DNA of 52,511 nt from Flavisolibacter sp. (GCA_028288675.1 JAQBNG010000102.1:1-52511); one strand, 5' to 3'. Counted from the stretch's first letter, positions 1 through 9,383 are shown. Made by a program: numbers and translations. The notes: generated by a model from the sequence alone, not told the origin.

Positions 1-26
1 GGCTTAAATATTATAGACATTTCTGC

Positions 27-165
27 CGCGTGAGGGATAGAAGCGGAAATCCTTTTTGTATCCGCACCGGTACAAAAAGATTGCAGTGGATAGCCCGGTG
101 CCGCCCCGGCACACGCCCTTCTTCGACAACTCTTCGACAAACTCAGAGTGACAAAAATGACAACC
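27..165 (+). repeat. Dispersed intergenic repeat, copy 1
   Basis: This stretch holds the block GGGATAGAAGCGGAAATCC, then AAAAAGATTGCAGTGGATAG, then two CTTCGACAA units at 121 and 132 that end in CTCAGAGTGACAA. The same blocks occur in the same order, reverse-complemented, at about 3531-3708 on the other side of the protease gene. It is non-coding and lies downstream of the protease stop. The CTTCGACAA..CTCAG..TGACA core recurs at 3638, 51573 and 51717, so this is a dispersed family. REP-like or MITE-like origin is an inference. Confidence 0.75.
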
Positions 166-217
166 AACACACTAATGCCGCGCACAAAAAAACCCGGCTT
201 TCACCGGGGTTTCTTTA

Positions 218-3200
218 TCAAATCTTCTTCACCTTCTTAATCTCCTCCAACATCTCTTTCACTGCTCTTTCCAACTGTGCGTCGTGGCCATTTAATACCG
301 ATTTAAAATCGTTGGGCACTTTAATGTCCGGTTCCAGTTGTAAATTTTCTGTTGGCCTTCCTTCTTTACCAATGGTTGCCACCATGGGAATACCAAACAC
401 CAGCGTTGGGTCAATTTGCGTTTCCCACCAAACTGCAGTACCAGTACCTGGCACCGGCATACCAATGGTTTTTCCAATGCCTAGACTCTTATACGCATAC
501 GGAAAAATATAGGCATCGGAATAGTTGCTCTCACTCATTAACACGGTGGAGGGAGCCGTCCATTTATTAAATGGTTCAGAAGAATTGATCACCGCTCCCT
601 GTGGTGCCATCGCCAAATATTTCTTACCGCTTAAGAAAGTAACCAGGTCATCGTGCAGCCAGCCGCCACCATTAAATCGCGTATCAACAATCAGTGCTTC
701 CTTGCCTGCCGATTTACCTAACACATCTTCGTAAACAGTGCGGTAGCTTCCATCGTTCATGCCCTGCACATGCACATAGCCAACCTTGCCGCCCGATGCT
801 TCTTCTACTTTTTTACGGTTGTTATTCACCCAGCGCTGGTACAATAAACCCTGCTCTTCGCCCTGAGAGATTGGCTTGGTTGATTCATCCCAACGGGCCT
901 TTGTTTCAGGGTCGTATAAGCTTAATAAAATGTTCTTTCCTGTTTTACGGTTTACCATGCGGGACCAGTCCATGTCAGCACTAATTGCTTCACCGTCTAT
1001 CTTTTCGATCACTACGCCTTTCTTAATTTTTGTCTTAGCATTGGTGAAGGGACCGCCTTCCAGCACTTCCATTACTTTAAGTCCGGCGCCATCATACATT
1101 TCATCGTACAACATTCCTAACGATGCAGTGTTATCACCGGTTTGCGGACCACCAACTGCCTGCGGCGAATAGCGACCGCCGGTGTGTGATGCATTGAGCT
1201 CACCAAGGAATTCGCTCAACAGTTCCTGGTAGTCGTAGTTGTTATTAATGTGAGGCAAAAATTTGCTGTATGCTGCATGATACATGGCCCAGTCAATACC
1301 ATGAATTTTTGGATCGTAGAATTTTTTTGCTACCTGCCTGAATGCATGATCGAAAATGTATTCACGTTCTTTATCGGCTCTCAACACCATTTCGCCATTC
1401 ACCACAACAGGCGATATCTTGCCGCTTTCCGCATCCACTTTCACTACTTTGCCATCGCTTACTACAAACAAACTTTTGCCGTCTTTACTTACATCCATAC
1501 CACCCGGACCACCATCCATTTTTGCAATAAGCTTTGTTTCTTTTGTACGCGGATTAGTAACCCACAGATCATAGCCTTTTTCCATGCGGGCAATGAAGTA
1601 TAGTTTTTCGCCATCGCTGCTTAGCATGTAATCAGAAATATTTCCGGAGTTGATAGTAAGGCGCAGCTTGCGGTTATCGAGGCCGGCAAATGTTGGCGCC
1701 CATCCTTTTTTAGGCGGAGCAATTTTATTGGTAGTATCTTTTTTCGCTTCTTCTTTATCCTTGTCTTCTTTTTCTTTTACCAGGCTAAATTCATCTTTGG
1801 TTAATTTGAATTTATCATACGCTTCCTGGTCAAAAAACATGGCATACACATCTACTTCTCTTGCACCCTGATTAGCGAGTGGCTTTTTGCCATCGCGGTC
1901 AGTAGTCCATAATAAAGCCTTGCCACCGAAAGCATATTTTGGTGCGCCGTCAAAGAAGCCACTATTGGTAAGGTTCATTCTTTCGCCCGAACCATCAGCT
2001 TTCATGATCGCTACTTCCGATGTGGGCCAGCGGCCTTCGGCAGAATTAAAAGTGATCCACTTACCATCGGGGCTCCAGGTATAATATTGGTCACCATCAG
2101 CATAAGAAAAGTTGACGCCTTTCGGTACAATGGTCCTGCTTTTTTTACCGGCAATGTTGAGCACCTTCAACACATTTCTTTCTTCCAGGTAAGCTAACTC
2201 TTTGCCATCAGGAGAAAGTTCGGGCTGAAATTCATCTGCCTCCGTTGCTAATACAGGTTCTTCTTTTACAATGGTAGATGTATAGAAATAAGGCTCTTCT
2301 TTTCGTTCAATTGATGCCTTGTAAATATCCCAACTGCTGCCACGTTCAGTAGAGTAGTAAATCGTTCTTCCATCGGCACTAAACTTTACATTTCTTTCTT
2401 GTTGCGGCGTATTGGTAATTCGTTTGGTAAGGCCGCCTTCTACCGATGTTACAAATACTTCGCCCCGTACTACAAAAGCAATTTCCTTTCCATTGGGAGA
2501 AAGCGCTGTTTGTGTAACTCCCGCATTAATAGGAAGAATTTTTTCATCGCGGCCACGTGTATCGTTATTAATAACTACTGAAATTTTTTGTGGCATGCCG
2601 CCTTCTTTCATTGTGTAGATATCGCCATCATACGTAAACGAAAGGGTGCCATCGGCTGCTCTTGTTAAATGGCGAACAGGATGATTTTTCAGTTTAGAAA
2701 CCTGCGTTACAATAGCGCTGCCACCAACAACAGCTTTGTAAATATTTTGCGAGCCGCCATCTTTTTCACTTAAGTAATAGAAGGTGTTATCATCAGTACC
2801 CCAAACCGGTTCACGGTCTTCACCATCAAAGGCAGATACCTGTATGTACTCATCTTTTTTTATGTCGTACATCCAGATGTCTCTTGTAACAGATGATGTA
2901 TGATGCTTGCGTGCCGCATCTTCGTAGCCTTTACGATCCTGAAAAATGAGCTTATCCCCTTTTGCATTAAAGCGGGCATATTCGGCACCAGCGGAATTAA
3001 ACATTACAGAACGTCCACCGGCAACAGGAACTTTATACAGCTTTTGAAATAATGCCCGTTGCGGAAAACGTGCCGAGGTGTAAACGTCATTGCGGTTCGT
3101 ACCAAATAAAACAGTTTTGCCGTCAGGCGTAAAATCGTAAGGGAAATCATTTGCTGAATGGAACGTTAAGCGCTTCGATTCTCCGCCGGTAGATGGCATG

Positions 3201-3475
3201 ACAAACACATCGAAGTTGCCAAACCTGTCAGAAGCAAACGCCAGCGATTTTCCATCCTTGCTCCACACCGGCATCTGGTCGTGTGCTTCATGGATAGTGA
3301 GCGGAATAGCTTCCCCACCGGTGCTGGCAACTTTATAAATGTCGCCTTTGTAACCAAACACAATTGTTTTTCCATCAGGCGAAATGGACGGATAGCGCAG
3401 CCATTTTGCTTCGTTTTGTGCAAAGCTTGCAAGGCCTGTAAAAAGACCTGCGAACAGCAGCCAGTTTTTCTTCAT
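218..3475 (-). CDS. Secreted tricorn-like S41 family protease
   Basis: Predicted exported serine protease of 1085 residues. It starts with a clear signal peptide (MKKNWLLFAGLFTGLASFAQ). Repeated PD40-type beta-propeller motifs follow (SPDGK at many places, about residues 25-640). Next come a tricorn C1-like region, a PDZ-like segment (about 800-860, AGLKVMEVLEGGPF) and a C-terminal S41 catalytic domain. By comparison with tricorn, His764 (in ELNASHTGG) and Ser986 (in NYSDAY) are the likely catalytic pair. The family cleaves oligopeptides, and the signal peptide places this one outside the cytoplasm. The frame stays open upstream to 3631, but that part translates the flanking repeat, so the start at 3475 is chosen. 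It is monocistronic and framed by inverted repeats. Confidence 0.93.
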   Translation of the reverse strand: MKKNWLLFAGLFTGLASFAQNEAKWLRYPSISPDGKTIVFGYKGDIYKVASTGGEAIPLTIHEAHDQMPVWSKDGKSLAFASDRFGNFDVFVMPSTGGESKRLTFHSANDFPYDFTPDGKTVLFGTNRNDVYTSARFPQRALFQKLYKVPVAGGRSVMFNSAGAEYARFNAKGDKLIFQDRKGYEDAARKHHTSSVTRDIWMYDIKKDEYIQVSAFDGEDREPVWGTDDNTFYYLSEKDGGSQNIYKAVVGGSAIVTQVSKLKNHPVRHLTRAADGTLSFTYDGDIYTMKEGGMPQKISVVINNDTRGRDEKILPINAGVTQTALSPNGKEIAFVVRGEVFVTSVEGGLTKRITNTPQQERNVKFSADGRTIYYSTERGSSWDIYKASIERKEEPYFYTSTIVKEEPVLATEADEFQPELSPDGKELAYLEERNVLKVLNIAGKKSRTIVPKGVNFSYADGDQYYTWSPDGKWITFNSAEGRWPTSEVAIMKADGSGERMNLTNSGFFDGAPKYAFGGKALLWTTDRDGKKPLANQGAREVDVYAMFFDQEAYDKFKLTKDEFSLVKEKEDKDKEEAKKDTTNKIAPPKKGWAPTFAGLDNRKLRLTINSGNISDYMLSSDGEKLYFIARMEKGYDLWVTNPRTKETKLIAKMDGGPGGMDVSKDGKSLFVVSDGKVVKVDAESGKISPVVVNGEMVLRADKEREYIFDHAFRQVAKKFYDPKIHGIDWAMYHAAYSKFLPHINNNYDYQELLSEFLGELNASHTGGRYSPQAVGGPQTGDNTASLGMLYDEMYDGAGLKVMEVLEGGPFTNAKTKIKKGVVIEKIDGEAISADMDWSRMVNRKTGKNILLSLYDPETKARWDESTKPISQGEEQGLLYQRWVNNNRKKVEEASGGKVGYVHVQGMNDGSYRTVYEDVLGKSAGKEALIVDTRFNGGGWLHDDLVTFLSGKKYLAMAPQGAVINSSEPFNKWTAPSTVLMSESNYSDAYIFPYAYKSLGIGKTIGMPVPGTGTAVWWETQIDPTLVFGIPMVATIGKEGRPTENLQLEPDIKVPNDFKSVLNGHDAQLERAVKEMLEEIKKVKKI

Positions 3476-3530
3476 ATAGATTGATTTAGTTTTGAAAGAA
3501 ATAAAAAAGTTGGTTATTAATTTGTTGACT

Positions 3531-3708
3531 ATCATCCTTCTCACCCTCAGTTTGTCGGAAAGTTGTCGAGGGTGGCGTGTCCCTCGCAAAGCCTCGGGCC
3601 GGGCTATCCGCTGCAATCTTTTTGCCCACACCCAATGCTTCGACAGGCTCAGCCTGACAGCGCACCAAAAAAGGGTTTCGGCTGCTATCCCTCACGCAGG
3701 CAGCCGTT
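3531..3708 (-). repeat. Dispersed intergenic repeat, inverted copy 2
   Basis: Read on the minus strand this matches the repeat at 27-165: GGGATAGCAGCCGAAACCC, AAAAAGATTGCAGCGGATAG, ACACGCC, then CGACAACTTTCCGACAAACT. It differs by carrying an extra CTTCGACAGGCTCAGCCTGACA element at 3638-3659 between the first two blocks. The copy fills most of the gap between the protease start and the next gene, so any protease promoter must lie in or next to it. Confidence 0.75.
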
Positions 3709-3747
3709 AACAGTCAATCAATTAATCTATCAGCCTAAAGTTATCGT

Positions 3748-4458
3748 ATGAGCAATATGCAAAACAAAAATTTTGAAGAACGGTTAAAAGAAAATGCACG
3801 TGAATTTGCACCGGTGGTTCCGTTTGAGCCAACAGATAAATTGTTGCTGATGGATTTTACCGAAAAGAACAGTGAACTGACGGATGAGATATTGAACGAT
3901 ACGAACAAGTTTATTAAGTATATCAATAAAAAATTATCCGATGCAGCTGCGAAATATGGGGTTGGAGGCTACAACGAGCACAGAACTATTTATAGCAGAA
4001 GTAAAGTATTTGATACGCCAGACGGCAGGGAGCCTCGGCGATTACATTTAGGTGTGGATATCTGGGGCCCTCCCTACACCAAAGTGATGACACCACTTAA
4101 CGGCATCGTTCACAGCTTTGCTTTCAACAATGCGTTTGGAGATTATGGTACTACCATCATCTTAACACACAACCTTGATGGCGAAAGTTTTCATACACTT
4201 TATGGGCATCTGAGTTTGAACTCTATTAAAAATATACAGGAAGGTGATGCTGTGAAGAAAGGTGATGTAATTGCTGAATTCGGAATCCCGTTTGAAAACG
4301 GGCAGTGGCCACCACACCTGCATTTTCAAATCATAAAAGACATGCAGGGAATGAAGGGTGATTATCCGGGAGTATGTGCTTTTTCAGAGAGAGAAAAGTA
4401 TTTGGCAAATTGCCCCAATGCGGATTTGATATTCGGCATGATGCAATTGGCAAAATGA
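3748..4458 (+). CDS. Peptidase M23 (LytM-type) family protein
   Basis: A 236-residue protein with the M23 metallopeptidase fold in its second half. The zinc-site motifs are HLGVD (His100, Asp104), LYGHL (His154) and PPHLHF (His190, His192). The family usually cuts peptide cross-links in peptidoglycan. No signal peptide or membrane segment is visible, which is unusual for a wall hydrolase, so it may act in the cytoplasm or have another substrate. The N-terminal 70 residues have no recognised domain. Met1 (3748) and Met4 (3757) are both possible starts. The gene stands alone between the repeat and a convergent NmrA-like gene. Confidence 0.88.
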   Translation: MSNMQNKNFEERLKENAREFAPVVPFEPTDKLLLMDFTEKNSELTDEILNDTNKFIKYINKKLSDAAAKYGVGGYNEHRTIYSRSKVFDTPDGREPRRLHLGVDIWGPPYTKVMTPLNGIVHSFAFNNAFGDYGTTIILTHNLDGESFHTLYGHLSLNSIKNIQEGDAVKKGDVIAEFGIPFENGQWPPHLHFQIIKDMQGMKGDYPGVCAFSEREKYLANCPNADLIFGMMQLAK

Positions 4459-4518
4459 GATATTCCCTATTTGCCCAGTTATGGAATATCCTGTCAACTT
4501 CTATTGAATCCCTGCTTT

Positions 4519-5412
4519 TTAGTTTGCATTATACATACCTGCAAATTGCTTTGCAAAATCTTCCAGTTTTACTTTACCCAAGCTTTGAGGACGATGCTGC
4601 CAATAATCTTCCTGCATAGAACCGTTACGGATAGCACTCCCCATCTCAGCATAATTTTTTGCCACTTCTTCGGGTAAACCAACACCTTTTAAAGCGCCAA
4701 ATGTATCGGCATCGCTAAATTCAACCCAGGGTAATTCCGGTTTGCCCACAGCCGCTCCTAATACTTTGGCGACATCGCCGGTGGTTCTTTCATCGCTTGC
4801 GATATAACGGAAAGAGTGCCCTGTAAAAGCTAAATTCAGCAGTTCCTCTGCTGCTGCTTCGGCAATATCCGTTGGATCAGCCAAGACCATTTTTGAATCG
4901 GCGGGGCCATAGTTAGCGCCAATAATATTCATGCCTTTTATCATTTGCAGGTTGCCATAAAAATTATTGAAAAAATAACCTGGACGTAAATGCTTAATCG
5001 CTACATCACTTAAATCATTCAATGCCTGCTCTGCACGAAACAAACCACTTACCGGACCGCAACCGTCTTCCAAATGTGCGCCAATGCTGCTAAGATTAAC
5101 CACATATTTCACACCGGTAGCTTTAATAGCCTCTGCATAATTCTTTCCTATTTGTCCGATGTAAGCTTTCCAATCCGCTGCACCCATAGTAGGTGGTACC
5201 ATTGTATAAACTGCATCGGCACCGGTAAAGGCTTGCGTTAAGAAGACTACATCCTCTATCGAGCCAATAGCTGCTTTCGCTCCATTACCGGTTAAAGATT
5301 TTAAGTTTTCCGCATTGCGGCCTATAACAGTTACATCGTGTCCTCCCGCTATTAATTTTTCGGCTAATGGCTTCGAAATGTTGCCGGCGCCGCCGGTAAT
5401 TACATACTTCAT
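4519..5412 (-). CDS. NmrA-like NAD(P)-binding oxidoreductase
   Basis: A 297-residue atypical short-chain dehydrogenase. The N-terminal Rossmann motif GGAGNIS (residues 7-13) follows the first beta strand MKYVIT, and VIGRN lies where the NADP-binding arginine usually sits. NmrA/TMR-type proteins either reduce quinones or sense the NADP/NADPH ratio; the substrate cannot be read here. It lies 53 nt downstream of a MarR-type regulator on the same strand. The gap holds the perfect palindrome TTTGTATATACAAA, and the same core precedes the regulator. The gene is therefore probably the main regulated target of that MarR protein. Confidence 0.85.
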   Translation of the reverse strand: MKYVITGGAGNISKPLAEKLIAGGHDVTVIGRNAENLKSLTGNGAKAAIGSIEDVVFLTQAFTGADAVYTMVPPTMGAADWKAYIGQIGKNYAEAIKATGVKYVVNLSSIGAHLEDGCGPVSGLFRAEQALNDLSDVAIKHLRPGYFFNNFYGNLQMIKGMNIIGANYGPADSKMVLADPTDIAEAAAEELLNLAFTGHSFRYIASDERTTGDVAKVLGAAVGKPELPWVEFSDADTFGALKGVGLPEEVAKNYAEMGSAIRNGSMQEDYWQHRPQSLGKVKLEDFAKQFAGMYNAN

Positions 5413-5434
5413 GTTTTGTTGATTTTTAGGTTTG

Positions 5435-5448
5435 TTTGTATATACAAA
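5435..5448. promoter_or_regulatory. Palindromic operator upstream of the NmrA-like gene
   Basis: TTTGTATATACAAA is a perfect 14-bp palindrome starting 23 nt upstream of the NmrA-like start codon. Its 12-bp core TTGTATATACAA also occurs upstream of the adjacent MarR gene (5923-5934). MarR dimers bind palindromes of this size, so both are probably sites for the neighbouring regulator. Confidence 0.65.
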
Positions 5449-5465
5449 TATTTAGACAAAAAACT

Positions 5466-5894
5466 TTACCCTTCTAATTTATCCGCCACCTTCGTTAAGC
5501 TTTGCACCAGCTTTACGCTTTCTTCCTTACCTAATGCGCCGGAATATTGTTCATAAAAATGCTTCATGCAATCCATAATTTTAGGCTGAAGTTCCTTTGC
5601 TCTTGGCGTTGGATACACGTTGGTGATACGGCCTTCAGTGGTACGTACAACTAATTTTTTTTCTTCTAGTTTTTGAATCAAACGGGTAATGGTACTAGGT
5701 TTCAATTGTAAATGTTCGCCTAAATGAGTGGGTTGAACTCCCGGTTCTTCCAGCACGGTAATTAGCAGGTAGGCATGACTTGGCGAGAGGCCCACCGGGT
5801 TCCAGCTTTCTATAGCCAGCTTCTCTACTTTGCGTGCTAAAGCCGCTGTGGTAAAATAAAGGCACTGACAAAATTTTGAATCCCCGGTTTTCAT
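5466..5894 (-). CDS. MarR family transcriptional regulator
   Basis: A 142-residue winged-helix regulator with MarR architecture: helical dimerisation ends and a central HTH/wing (about residues 45-100, with LKPSTITRLIQKLEEKKLV as recognition helix and wing start). The family usually represses itself and a neighbouring detoxification gene until a phenolic or oxidising ligand binds. Cys9 and Cys11 near the N-terminus could be redox-sensitive, but that is speculation. The 12-bp palindrome TTGTATATACAA lies 29-40 nt upstream and overlaps the -33 part of a candidate promoter. A sister site precedes the NmrA-like gene downstream. Confidence 0.9.
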   Translation of the reverse strand: MKTGDSKFCQCLYFTTAALARKVEKLAIESWNPVGLSPSHAYLLITVLEEPGVQPTHLGEHLQLKPSTITRLIQKLEEKKLVVRTTEGRITNVYPTPRAKELQPKIMDCMKHFYEQYSGALGKEESVKLVQSLTKVADKLEG

Positions 5895-5902
5895 TTCCGG
5901 AA

Positions 5903-5934
5903 CAAAGATATAAACCTGTAACTTGTATATACAA
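5903..5934 (-). promoter_or_regulatory. Candidate marR promoter overlapped by operator
   Basis: On the minus strand the -7 element TATCTTTG (5903-5910) matches the Bacteroidota consensus TAnnTTTG. It lies 21 nt from TTG (5932-5934) as the -33 element. The palindrome TTGTATATACAA (5923-5934) covers the -33 element, so bound regulator would block the polymerase. Confidence 0.55.
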
Positions 5935-5993
5935 CTAAATTATTCAGCAGTTTGTTAACAGCTGTTCCGGCAATCTTTGGTTATATTTACGGC

Positions 5994-7031
5994 ATGTCCA
6001 ATCCGAATTTAATAACGGCAGCAGAAGGCCTTTCGCCAGTAGAAAAAGAATTTGAAAACGGTATTCGTCCAAGCCAGATAGAAGAGTTTTCCGGACAGCC
6101 GCAGATCATCGAAAACATCCGCATATTCATCAAGGCCGCTAAAATTCGCGGCGAAGCATTAGATCATGTTTTATTTCATGGCCCTCCCGGATTAGGTAAA
6201 ACAACCTTGTCGAGAATTGTTGCAAATGAATTAGGTGTAGCAATAAAAGAGACATCAGGGCCAGTGATAGAAAAGCCCGGTGACCTTGCAGGTCTGCTTA
6301 CTGGATTGCAACCGAATGATGTTTTATTTATAGATGAAATCCATCGTTTGAGTAACGTAGTAGAAGAATACTTATACTCCGCTATGGAAGATTATAAGAT
6401 TGACATTATGATTGACAGCGGGCCTAATGCCCGGAGCATTCAAATCAATCTTAACCCATTTACATTAATTGGCGCTACTACAAGAAGCGGCTTATTAACG
6501 GCGCCATTGCTTTCCCGATTTGCCATTAAATCAAGATTAGAATATTACGATGCGGAAACGTTGAAGAAAATCATTCTTCGATCAGCACATATTTTAAATG
6601 CAGAAATTTCTACAGAGGCCGCTGGTGAAATTTCCCGAAGAAGCCGTGGTACACCACGTATTGCCAATGGCTTGTTGCGAAGAGTGAGAGACTTTGCTCA
6701 GGTATTAAATGATAGTATCATCGACATAGGTATTACCCAACATGCACTCAGAGCTTTGAATGTAGATGAACATGGATTGGATGAAATGGATAACCGCATC
6801 TTACTAGCCATTATAGAAAAGTTCAAAGGAGGTCCTGTGGGCATAACAACTATTGCCACCGCCGTAGGTGAAGAATCCGGAACGATAGAAGAAGTGTATG
6901 AACCTTTTTTAATCCAGGAAGGATTTTTAATGCGTACGCCAAGAGGCAGAGAAGTAACACATAAAGCGTATGAACATTTAGGGAAGCAGCCACCGTTGCA
7001 TGGGGCCACTGGAACACTGTTCAACTTGTAA
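5994..7031 (+). CDS. ruvB: Holliday junction branch migration helicase RuvB
   Basis: The hexameric AAA+ motor of the RuvABC resolvasome, which drives branch migration at Holliday junctions. From the start at 5994 ([10 protein letters not shown]) it has 345 residues, the usual length. Walker A is GPPGLGKT (63-70), Walker B is DEIH (114-117), and [17 protein letters not shown] carries sensor 1 and the arginine finger. A C-terminal winged helix ends with TPRGREVT. The frame is open to 5952, but those 14 residues are not typical of RuvB and overlap the likely promoter. The gene is divergent from marR. Confidence 0.97.
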   Translation: MSNPNLITAAEGLSPVEKEFENGIRPSQIEEFSGQPQIIENIRIFIKAAKIRGEALDHVLFHGPPGLGKTTLSRIVANELGVAIKETSGPVIEKPGDLAGLLTGLQPNDVLFIDEIHRLSNVVEEYLYSAMEDYKIDIMIDSGPNARSIQINLNPFTLIGATTRSGLLTAPLLSRFAIKSRLEYYDAETLKKIILRSAHILNAEISTEAAGEISRRSRGTPRIANGLLRRVRDFAQVLNDSIIDIGITQHALRALNVDEHGLDEMDNRILLAIIEKFKGGPVGITTIATAVGEESGTIEEVYEPFLIQEGFLMRTPRGREVTHKAYEHLGKQPPLHGATGTLFNL

Positions 7032-7125
7032 TATTTGCCTTTTTTCATTACATTTGAACGCTTCTTTTAATATCCTTTGTTTAACGACCAATTTTTTAAT
7101 TAATTTAATTAATATTAAACATTGT

Positions 7126-8349
7126 ATGAAAAAGAAGGCCTGTTTTCTCTTTTATAGTTGTCTGTTTACAACTATCGTTTTTGCACAAACACATTCTTAC
7201 TTTTTTAATGGCACTTTTAATGAGGCATCAACTGGTCCCGCCTTATCTGAGACCTTATCCTGTAGTGCCTTGACGGGTAGCTTCACCTCTCAAACTATTA
7301 ACACATCTAACGGAACTTGTGGCGTAACCCAACCTGTATTTGCTTTTAACGAAGGTGGTGGTATTTCATATCCCAATAACAATTTCATTAATGGAAGTTA
7401 TACTATTGATATATTTTTTAAGTTCAATAATATAACAACGAGTACTGGCTATCAAAGAATTATTGATTTTAAGAACAGCACTTCCGATGTAGGTCTATAT
7501 ATTCTAAATGCCTGCCTTAATTTTTATCCAAATGCCAATGTAGGCACTTGCCCTTATTTTACTTCAAATACATTTTACCTGATTACTTTAGTTAGAGACG
7601 GGGTTTCTAAAAATATTACGATCTATGTAAACGGGACAGCATTTAGTACCTATAATGATGCAGCCGATGATTATGTCCCTACTACAACTACTACCCCTAT
7701 TATTTTTTTCAGGGACGACAATGCAGCCAGTTGTGAAGATGCAGCCGGCAGTATCAAGTATTTGTCGCTTAAACCCGTAACCTCTACTGCCAGCGAGGTT
7801 GCTTCTACCTTTGGAAATATTTGCTCTATTGCATTACCATTACAGATAACAGATTTTTCTGCTAAAAAAGAAAATGGATCGGTTCAGGTAAAGTGGGCAA
7901 CAATTGATGAAACCCGGATTAGCGCTTATGTAATTGAGCGGAGTAACGATACAAGAAGTTTTGTTAATTTGGATAATACAGCCGCAAAAGGGCAGTTGCA
8001 GAATAATTATTCATTTACTGACCCGGCGCCACAAAATATTAATTACTACAGGTTAAAGATTATTTATTTAGATGGATCATTTAAATATTCTTCTGTAGTT
8101 AAGATAGCTCTATCAGGCAGTAAAGGTTTAGAAGTATTTCCAAATCCTGCATACAGTACAATTATAGTAAGCGGAATTCAAGACCGCACTACAATTAGAT
8201 TATTTTCAGGAGACGGTAAGATGGTTCTTGAAAAGAAAAGTAATGGTCAATCTATGACCATGGATATTAAAAAATTATCAGCAGGTTTATATTTCGTTGA
8301 ATATTTTGATGGCCACAAAGTGGTTCAGCAAAGATTGATTAAAAAATAA
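7126..8349 (+). CDS. T9SS-sorted LamG-like secreted protein
   Basis: A 407-residue exported protein. It has a signal peptide (about residues 1-20, ending VFAQ) and a concanavalin/LamG-like beta-sandwich (about 25-235). A fibronectin-like stretch (VQVKWATIDETRISAYVIER) follows. The last ~75 residues form a type IX secretion C-terminal sorting domain (FPNPA, then GLYFVEYFDG near the end). T9SS cargo crosses the outer membrane and is often anchored to the surface. The ligand is unknown. The start at 7126 is chosen because upstream codons overlap ruvB and only there does a signal peptide begin. Confidence 0.85.
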   Translation: MKKKACFLFYSCLFTTIVFAQTHSYFFNGTFNEASTGPALSETLSCSALTGSFTSQTINTSNGTCGVTQPVFAFNEGGGISYPNNNFINGSYTIDIFFKFNNITTSTGYQRIIDFKNSTSDVGLYILNACLNFYPNANVGTCPYFTSNTFYLITLVRDGVSKNITIYVNGTAFSTYNDAADDYVPTTTTTPIIFFRDDNAASCEDAAGSIKYLSLKPVTSTASEVASTFGNICSIALPLQITDFSAKKENGSVQVKWATIDETRISAYVIERSNDTRSFVNLDNTAAKGQLQNNYSFTDPAPQNINYYRLKIIYLDGSFKYSSVVKIALSGSKGLEVFPNPAYSTIIVSGIQDRTTIRLFSGDGKMVLEKKSNGQSMTMDIKKLSAGLYFVEYFDGHKVVQQRLIKK

Positions 8350-8379
8350 AAATAACTGAGGGCGGGGATAAACAAGCTT

Positions 8380-8808
8380 TTACAACTCTTTCTCCATTAC
8401 ATAATGCGGAATGGTGACTTCCATAAATTCCTCGCCCCTTTTTTTATAACCAAGTTTTTCATAAAATCCAACAGCATTCTTTCTGGCATGCATCGTAATT
8501 TTATTATAGCCTCTGTCCCTGGCAAGGGTCTCGGCAAATTGCATCAGGGCACGGCCAATTCCCTTACCCTGTACATCATTTACTACAGCCATTTGTCGCA
8601 GGCGCACGGTTTCTTCGTCCTCCTGCACTAGCATGCAACATCCCAACATGCGGTCATCTTCATAAGCTCCCATGTGTATATTGGCTTTCTCTTTCTGTAA
8701 CTCTTCGTCAGAAAAATGAAGTCCGAGTGGCTTGCGTAAAACCTCTTCCCGTAGTTTTAATACCTTGTCATAGTCATCGCTTCCCCAATCAATAATTTTT
8801 AATGCCAT
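8380..8808 (-). CDS. GNAT family N-acetyltransferase (ElaA-like)
   Basis: A 142-residue single-domain acetyltransferase. The acetyl-CoA pyrophosphate loop is QGKGIGRAL, preceded by the beta strand RLRQMAVV and followed by the NAVGFYEKLGY motif near the C-terminus. Overall length and pattern resemble small ElaA/YjcF-type GNATs, which acetylate an amine from acetyl-CoA. The acceptor cannot be deduced. It converges with the T9SS protein gene and stands as a single gene. Confidence 0.85.
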   Translation of the reverse strand: MALKIIDWGSDDYDKVLKLREEVLRKPLGLHFSDEELQKEKANIHMGAYEDDRMLGCCMLVQEDEETVRLRQMAVVNDVQGKGIGRALMQFAETLARDRGYNKITMHARKNAVGFYEKLGYKKRGEEFMEVTIPHYVMEKEL

Positions 8809-8945
8809 TGCGCTTCGTTGATTTTGTACAATTTACAAATATCGGGACACCCAGCCAATTAGAACCTAGCCTGCTATTATTTAATAAGAAAAACGAGGCC
8901 TCATCAACTGTTTATACACACCGAGTGTTTTTATACAAAAACCTA

Positions 8946-8953
8946 TATTTTTG
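8946..8953 (+). promoter_or_regulatory. Candidate -7 element of acpP
   Basis: TATTTTTG matches the Bacteroidota -7 consensus TAnnTTTG and lies 27 nt before the acpP start codon. No clean TTG is seen at the -33 position, where GTGTTTTT occurs instead. Confidence 0.4.
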
Positions 8954-8979
8954 CACCACTATAACTAAATTTTTATAAC

Positions 8980-9216
8980 ATGTCAGACATTGCAGCAAGA
9001 GTAAAAAAGATCATCGTAGATAAATTAGGCGTGGATGAGGCCGAGGTAACGACAGAGGCTTCTTTTACTAACGATCTGGGCGCCGACTCTTTAGATACGG
9101 TAGAACTTATTATGGAATTTGAAAAAGAATTCAATATCTCTATCCCCGACGAACAAGCTGAAACCATCACCACTGTAGGCCAGGCGGTTTCTTACCTTGA
9201 AGAACACGCCAAGTAA
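8980..9216 (+). CDS. acpP: Acyl carrier protein
   Basis: A 78-residue acidic carrier protein that shuttles growing acyl chains during fatty-acid synthesis and feeds lipid A synthesis. The phosphopantetheine attachment site is Ser37 in [11 protein letters not shown], the classic motif. Length and composition are typical. It opens the conserved acpP-fabF-rnc cluster. A strong hairpin terminator follows at 9243, which could let acpP be made in excess over fabF. Confidence 0.97.
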   Translation: MSDIAARVKKIIVDKLGVDEAEVTTEASFTNDLGADSLDTVELIMEFEKEFNISIPDEQAETITTVGQAVSYLEEHAK

Positions 9217-9242
9217 CAACGTCCTAAGAACTTAATATCATT

Positions 9243-9273
9243 ACCGCCTTCCTGTTTTACAGAAGGCGGTTTT
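9243..9273 (+). terminator. Rho-independent terminator after acpP
   Basis: Stem ACCGCCTTC (9243-9251) pairs perfectly with GAAGGCGGT (9262-9270) across a 10-nt loop, followed by TTTATCTT. It lies between acpP and fabF and so probably partially uncouples the two genes. Confidence 0.8.
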
Positions 9274-9383
9274 ATCTTACAGAAGAAAGCAAATTGAAAT
9301 GCAGGTAACAGTTTGCGTTGGTAATAGAGCGATAACCACTCACTGCAAACCGATAACTTTGAAATGACCTATTTGACTATTAT

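Noticed and set aside
3476-3631. N-terminal extension of the tricorn-like protease frame
   Set aside because: It translates the flanking repeat and lies before a perfect signal peptide that starts at 3475.
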